Shown here: one piece after another, positions 14,274-17,564 of the stretch
Layout: each line of letters begins with the position of its first letter
Position numbering within the stretch: position 1 is the stretch's first letter
Source of the DNA: Deltaproteobacteria bacterium
GTDB lineage: Bacteria; Desulfobacterota_C; Deferrisomatia; Deferrisomatales; JACRMM01
Direction of reading: 5' to 3'
DNA: 17,564 nt
NCBI GenBank assembly: GCA_016218905.1
Contig: JACRCS010000406.1
Location: 1 to 17,564, forward strand
Position numbers and translations under genes: made by a program
Notes under the pieces: model-generated
Told to the model about the DNA's origin: nothing
Databases searched by the model: none
Seen by the model: only the letters and a program-made list of their open reading frames with translations

Positions 14274-14726
14274 TCAAGACGTTCGCGGCTCCGCCCGCAC
14301 CACCAGGACCGCGCAGTTCGCGCTGCGCACGACCTTCTCGGTGACGCTGCCGAGGAGGAGGTGGGTCAGCCCCCTCCTGGCGTGCGTCGTCATGACGATG
14401 AGATCGACCTTCTCCTCCTCCGCCAGGCCGACGATCTCCTCGTGGGGGATCCCCATGCGCAGGAGCGAAGTGACCTCGATCCCCTCCGCGCGAACCCGCG
14501 CCGCCGCGCGATCGAGGGCCGCCTGGAGGAAGCCTTCGAGCTGGGTCCTCAGGTCCACCGGACTGAAAGCCTCGGAGTAGACGTCGTACATCCCGGCCGT
14601 GAGATCGAGGACACCCAGGAGCACGATGGGCGCGCGGAACGCCTTTGCCACGGGCAGGGCGGCCTCGATCGCCTTTTCGGCAAGCTGGGACCCGTCAAGC
14701 GGGATGAGGACCTTCGAGTACTTCAT
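14274..14726 (-). CDS. Universal stress protein (UspA family)
   Basis: Single-domain 150-residue cytosolic protein of the UspA fold, involved in stress endurance. It begins KYSKVLIPLDGSQLAEKAI and ends LLGSVTEKVVRSANCAVLVV, both diagnostic. The ATP-binding motif is altered: the usual G-x2-G before the x9-G-S reads T113-T-H-A116, while G126-S127 is kept. It may therefore bind nucleotide weakly or not at all; UspA itself does not bind ATP while MJ0577-like members do. The ATG at 14726 has GAGGAGG about 7 nt upstream. It lies 44 bp after amrS and is probably co-transcribed. Confidence 0.92.
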   Translation of the reverse strand: MKYSKVLIPLDGSQLAEKAIEAALPVAKAFRAPIVLLGVLDLTAGMYDVYSEAFSPVDLRTQLEGFLQAALDRAAARVRAEGIEVTSLLRMGIPHEEIVGLAEEEKVDLIVMTTHARRGLTHLLLGSVTEKVVRSANCAVLVVRAEPRTS

Positions 14727-14770
14727 CTACGCGCCTCCTCGAGAAGACGAGGTCAAAGGGCGAAGTCCGT

Positions 14771-15808
14771 TCACGCCGCTCCGAGGCCGGCGCCGGCGAC
14801 GGCCGTTCCGCAGTGGGAACAGCCCCCCTCGGACGTCAGTGAGGTCCCCAGGATCAAGAACCCTCGCCGGGCGATCACGGTAGCGCCGCACCCCGGGCAC
14901 ACCGTGTCTTCTCCCCCGCGGCCGGGCCGGTTGCCCACGTAGACGTACCGGAGCCCTTCCTCGATCCCGATCCTCCGGGCCCCTTCCAGGGAGGCCGCCG
15001 GGGTGGGCGGTTCGCCCGTGAGGCGGTACGTGGGGTAGAAGCCGCTCACGTGCCAGGGGATGTCCGGGCTCACCGAGGCGAGGAAGCGGGCGACGTCCCG
15101 CAGCTCTTCCGGCTCGTCGTTCTGGTGGGGGATCACCAGGGTCGTCACCTCCAGCCATACGTCGCGCGCGTGCAGCTCCCGGATGGAGGCTAGCACAGGT
15201 TCGAGCCTCGCCCCGCAGATCTCACGGTAGAAATCTCCGGTCATTCCCTTGAGGTCCACGTTTGCCGCGTCCAGATAGGGAGCGGCGACCTCGATGGCCT
15301 CGGGCGTCATGTAGCCGTTGGTGACGAAGACGTTCAGAAGCCCCGCCCGCCTCGCGAGCTTCATGCAGTCGAGCGCGTACTCGAGGAAGATGGTCGGCTC
15401 GGTATAGGTGTAGCTGATGCTCCGACTCCCGGACGCCTTCGCGTGCTGCACGACCTCTTCCGGCGCGGCGTAGCGCCCGGGGATGTGCCCCTCGTCCCGC
15501 TGCACCTGGCTGATGTGGTAGTTCTGGCAGTGGGAGCACCGGAAGTTGCACCCGGCCGTGGCGATGGAGTAGGAGAGGGAGCCGGGGCGGACGTGGAAGA
15601 GCGGCTTCTTTTCGATGGGATCGATGCTCTGGGCGACGAGCAGGCCGTAGACGAGCGTGTGGAGGACGCCGGCGCGGTTCTCGCGCACGCCGCACAGTCC
15701 GCTTCGGCCTTCGGGAATGCGGCACCGGTGGCTGCAGAGCCTGCAGCGGACCGTCCCCGGCCTCGTTTCGTCCTTCTCCCAGAGAATGGCTGGTTTAGCC
15801 GGCTCCAT
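14771..15808 (-). CDS. amrS: AmmeMemoRadiSam-system radical SAM enzyme
   Basis: Radical SAM protein of the AmmeMemoRadiSam family, related to pyruvate formate-lyase activating enzymes; its substrate is unknown in general. The 345-residue protein has an N-terminal Cys cluster (C22, C25, C29, C39), the radical SAM motif CNFRCSHC (C87, C91, C94), TYTEPTIFLEY, FVTNGYM, LDAANVDLKG and WHVSGFYP. A C-terminal zinc-ribbon-like pair follows (C304, C307, C330, C333). The ATG at 15808 is preferred; a longer frame to 15943 would run through the candidate promoter and has no family similarity. The usual partners AMMECR1 and Memo are not adjacent. It leads a possible unit with usp, rrf2 and the fchA-like gene. 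Confidence 0.9.
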   Translation of the reverse strand: MEPAKPAILWEKDETRPGTVRCRLCSHRCRIPEGRSGLCGVRENRAGVLHTLVYGLLVAQSIDPIEKKPLFHVRPGSLSYSIATAGCNFRCSHCQNYHISQVQRDEGHIPGRYAAPEEVVQHAKASGSRSISYTYTEPTIFLEYALDCMKLARRAGLLNVFVTNGYMTPEAIEVAAPYLDAANVDLKGMTGDFYREICGARLEPVLASIRELHARDVWLEVTTLVIPHQNDEPEELRDVARFLASVSPDIPWHVSGFYPTYRLTGEPPTPAASLEGARRIGIEEGLRYVYVGNRPGRGGEDTVCPGCGATVIARRGFLILGTSLTSEGGCSHCGTAVAGAGLGAA

Positions 15809-15884
15809 GGCCCCCCAGCGGCGGGGGGTTTGCGATCCCGCCGATTCAGGTTCCTTCGTCCGGATGCTCCGGCATGCCCGGAAG

Positions 15885-15912
15885 ATACTATGGTAGGTCA
15901 GGAATCTGTCAA
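15885..15912 (-). promoter_or_regulatory. Strong candidate sigma70 promoter for amrS
   Basis: Reading the - strand, TTGACA (15912-15907) and TAGTAT (15890-15885) are spaced 16 nt: a perfect -35 and a good -10. The transcript would start near 15878, giving a leader of about 70 nt. A near-palindrome, TCCGGCATGCCCGGA (about 15868-15882), overlaps the predicted start of transcription and could be an operator. The stop codon of the upstream gene lies inside the TTGACA. Confidence 0.6.
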
Positions 15913-16373
15913 GAAGACGTTCTCTGCGACTCTGTCCCTGCAACTAGGATGTGAGCTTTGGAGACCCAGAAGAGCGAGCGCCCGGTCTCGAGGGCGATCC
16001 ACGGCTCCGCGGCGTTGAGCGCATCGGAGAAGCGAATGCCGGGGCCCTCCTTGACCAGCAGCGTTCCCTCCACCGCGTGCCCTCCGGAGAGCCGGAGGCG
16101 GGCTGGAACCTTCATCAAAAAGCCGGAGGCGGAGGAGGCTTCGAGGGGAGTCTCCAGGGCGGCGACGTGATCCTTTCCCACGACGAGGAAGAGGCCCTCC
16201 TCGGTCTCAAAGGCGAGCAGTGGGGTGCCGTCCGTCATCACGTCCACGACCGTCTGCGGGCCCGCCCGCGTCGGCGAGAAATCGGAGAGGAAGACCGAGC
16301 CCGACAGGCGCGAACCGTCGGTGAGGAGCAGCGTCGTCCGGGCGGGCACCTTCTCGACGCGGTAGAGGCTCAA
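15909..16373 (-). CDS. Two-repeat small beta protein coupled to pilT
   Basis: No firm function. The 154-residue product is predicted cytosolic, with no signal or membrane segment. It contains two related halves: VPARTTLLLTDGSRLSGSVFL...GLFLVVGKDHVAALE (about 9-74) and VPARLRLSGGHAVEGTLLV...SLFWVSKAHILVA (about 89-146). The second half, with the G-x-R/I-F-S-D-A-L-N pattern, resembles the small beta-barrel family DUF6812, an assignment from memory. The start is TTG at 16371-16373, supported by GGAGGTG 5 nt upstream and by overlap with the pilT stop (TTGA). Its tight coupling to pilT suggests a role with type IV pili or twitching, by position only. Confidence 0.7.
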   Translation of the reverse strand: MSLYRVEKVPARTTLLLTDGSRLSGSVFLSDFSPTRAGPQTVVDVMTDGTPLLAFETEEGLFLVVGKDHVAALETPLEASSASGFLMKVPARLRLSGGHAVEGTLLVKEGPGIRFSDALNAAEPWIALETGRSLFWVSKAHILVAGTESQRTSS

Positions 16374-17449
16374 GGGGCCACCTCCGGCGGAGGCTCCGGC
16401 AGGTACTTCAGGAAGCGCTCCTTCTCGACGGCCTTCTCGTACGCCTCTTTGGGGTCGATGATCTTCTTCTCCAGAAGCTCGGCGATGGCCACGTCGAGGG
16501 ACTGCATCCCGTGTTTCTTTCCCGTCTGGATGGCCGAGGGGATCTGGTAGGTCTTCGCCTCGCGGATGAGGTTCGAGATCGCGGGCGTGACCACCATGAT
16601 CTCGAGCGCCGCGATCCGGCCCTTGCCGTCCAGGCGCTTAAATAGGTTCTGCGCCACGACGCCCTTGAGGCTGTCCGCCAGGGTGGACCGGATCTGCGGC
16701 TGCTCCTCGGCGGTGAAGACCTCGATCACCCGGTCGACGGTCTTCGGCGCATTCTGGGTGTGGAGCGTTCCAAAGACGAGGTGGCCCGTGGCGGCCGCCT
16801 CGATGGCCAGCGCCACCGTCTCCTTGTCGCGCATCTCGCCGACCAGGATGACGTCGGGATCCTCCCGCAGGGCCGCTCGCAGCGCGGCGGCGAAGCTCTT
16901 CGTGTGGGCGCCCACTTCCCGGTGGCTGACGAGGCAGCCCTTGCTCTCGTGGACGAACTCCACCGGGTCCTCGACGGTGATGATGTTGTCGCGGCGATTC
17001 CGGTTCGCTTCGTCGATCACGGCGGCGAGGGTCGTGGACTTGCCGGAGCCCGTGGGGCCGGTGACGAGGACGAGCCCTTTTCGGAGATAGGCGAAGCGCT
17101 TGACCGCCTCGGGCAGGCCGAGGTCCTCACAGGAGAGCACTTTGGAGGGGATGAGGCGGAAGACCGCGGCTGCCCCGTACTTCTGGACGAAGTAGTTCGC
17201 CCGGAATCTCGCCACCCCCTCGAGCTCGTAGCCGAAGTCCGCGTCGCCGGTCTGCTCGTAGCGGGCCCAGAGCTCGGGCGTCGGGAGCTCCCGCAGGAAC
17301 TCGCGCAGGCCCTCGTCCGTCAGCGGCTCGGCCTTGAGCTTTCGAAGCTCCCCGTGGATCCGCATGGCCGGGAGGTTGCCCGCCACCAGGTGGAGGTCCG
17401 ACGCGCCTTGTTGGTGCATGGCGCGAAAGTAGGCGTCGAGTTTGGGCAT
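16370..17449 (-). CDS. pilT: Type IV pilus retraction ATPase PilT
   Basis: Hexameric cytoplasmic ATPase that drives pilus retraction and twitching motility. The 359-residue protein has the N-terminal PAS-like part starting with GASDLHLVAG (15-24), Walker A GPTGSGKST (131-139), the Asp box around IITVEDPVEF (156-165), Walker B DPDVILVGEMRD (197-208), the His box GHLVFGTLHT (222-231) and AISNLIRE (290-297), close to the AIRNLIRE signature that separates PilT from the assembly ATPase PilB. PilU is the main alternative but is less likely. The ATG at 17449 has CGGAGG about 5 nt upstream. No other pilus genes are in the window. Confidence 0.95.
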   Translation of the reverse strand: MPKLDAYFRAMHQQGASDLHLVAGNLPAMRIHGELRKLKAEPLTDEGLREFLRELPTPELWARYEQTGDADFGYELEGVARFRANYFVQKYGAAAVFRLIPSKVLSCEDLGLPEAVKRFAYLRKGLVLVTGPTGSGKSTTLAAVIDEANRNRRDNIITVEDPVEFVHESKGCLVSHREVGAHTKSFAAALRAALREDPDVILVGEMRDKETVALAIEAAATGHLVFGTLHTQNAPKTVDRVIEVFTAEEQPQIRSTLADSLKGVVAQNLFKRLDGKGRIAALEIMVVTPAISNLIREAKTYQIPSAIQTGKKHGMQSLDVAIAELLEKKIIDPKEAYEKAVEKERFLKYLPEPPPEVAP

Positions 17450-17564
17450 GAAAGCCTCCGGAGTCGCAGGCGCGTCCGCCTCTCGGATCGGGCCGGGCCG
17501 CTCCGGACTTGAACCGGCGGCAAGGGGCGCGGTCGGTGGCAGAGGGGGGAATTGGGATGAAATG
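17450..17564. other. Upstream region of pilT at the window edge
   Basis: No gene was seen. Reading the - strand, a hairpin at about 17502-17522 (stem CCGC/CGG with CCG/GCGG, loop TTCAAGT) resembles a tRNA T-arm, but no anticodon arm or acceptor stem fits. No convincing -35/-10 pair was found for pilT, so its promoter may lie beyond the window. Confidence 0.35.

Noticed and set aside
17490..17564. Possible tRNA on the - strand (GCCGG-TTCAAGT-CCGG T-arm-like hairpin at about 17502-17520)
   Set aside because: The T-stem has a mismatch at its base, there is no anticodon stem with a U33 loop at the right distance, and no acceptor pairing fits within the window.

Overview
This 17.6 kb window is high-GC chromosomal DNA from a diderm (outer-membrane) bacterium with a respiratory chain. 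The evidence is a signal-peptide beta-barrel protein, a PilT pilus-retraction ATPase, half of a complex I operon, a quinone-type prenyltransferase and an oxygen-dependent haem oxidase. Several genes start with GTG or TTG, and many neighbours overlap by four bases. A nuoB-nuoC-nuoD triple fusion together with this gene mix fits a deep-branching lineage such as Acidobacteriota or a former deltaproteobacterial group, but the sequence alone does not settle the phylum.

Layout. Bases 1-612 hold a small HicBA toxin-antitoxin pair with a promoter and a 14-bp tandem repeat in front. Bases 613-1107 carry no gene until a promoter for the next unit. On the + strand from 1108 to 4743 lie a HemY-type protoporphyrinogen oxidase, a FixC/ETF-quinone oxidoreductase-like flavoprotein overlapping it by 4 bp, and an outer-membrane beta-barrel protein. 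Convergent to these, on the - strand, a unit runs from about 10830 down to 4889: ubiA-family prenyltransferase, nuoA, fused nuoBCD, nuoE and nuoF. It stops after nuoF, so nuoG-N must lie elsewhere. Between nuoE and nuoF sits a 460-bp insertion made of a 161-bp near-perfect palindrome (MITE-like) and a G-rich repeat tract. An RluA-family pseudouridine synthase (-), whose tail is encoded by a 9-bp minisatellite, diverges from an RlmI-type rRNA methyltransferase (+). The right part is a - strand series: pilT and a coupled two-repeat small protein, then amrS (radical SAM), a universal stress protein, an Rrf2 regulator and a cyclodeaminase-like gene.

How it fits together. The centre is about electron transport. 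UbiA probably makes a quinone precursor, NuoABCDEF forms the NADH-input and Q-module parts of complex I, and the HemY/FixC-like pair handles haem oxidation and possibly electron delivery to quinone. No clearly new multi-gene system was found. The strongest unusual signals are an alanine in NuoF at the position of E. coli Glu183 (NADH/NADPH discrimination), the palindromic element abutting the nuoF start codon, the NuoBCD fusion, and the minisatellite-encoded tail of the pseudouridine synthase. Coordinates of promoters and repeats were read by eye; no database search was possible.
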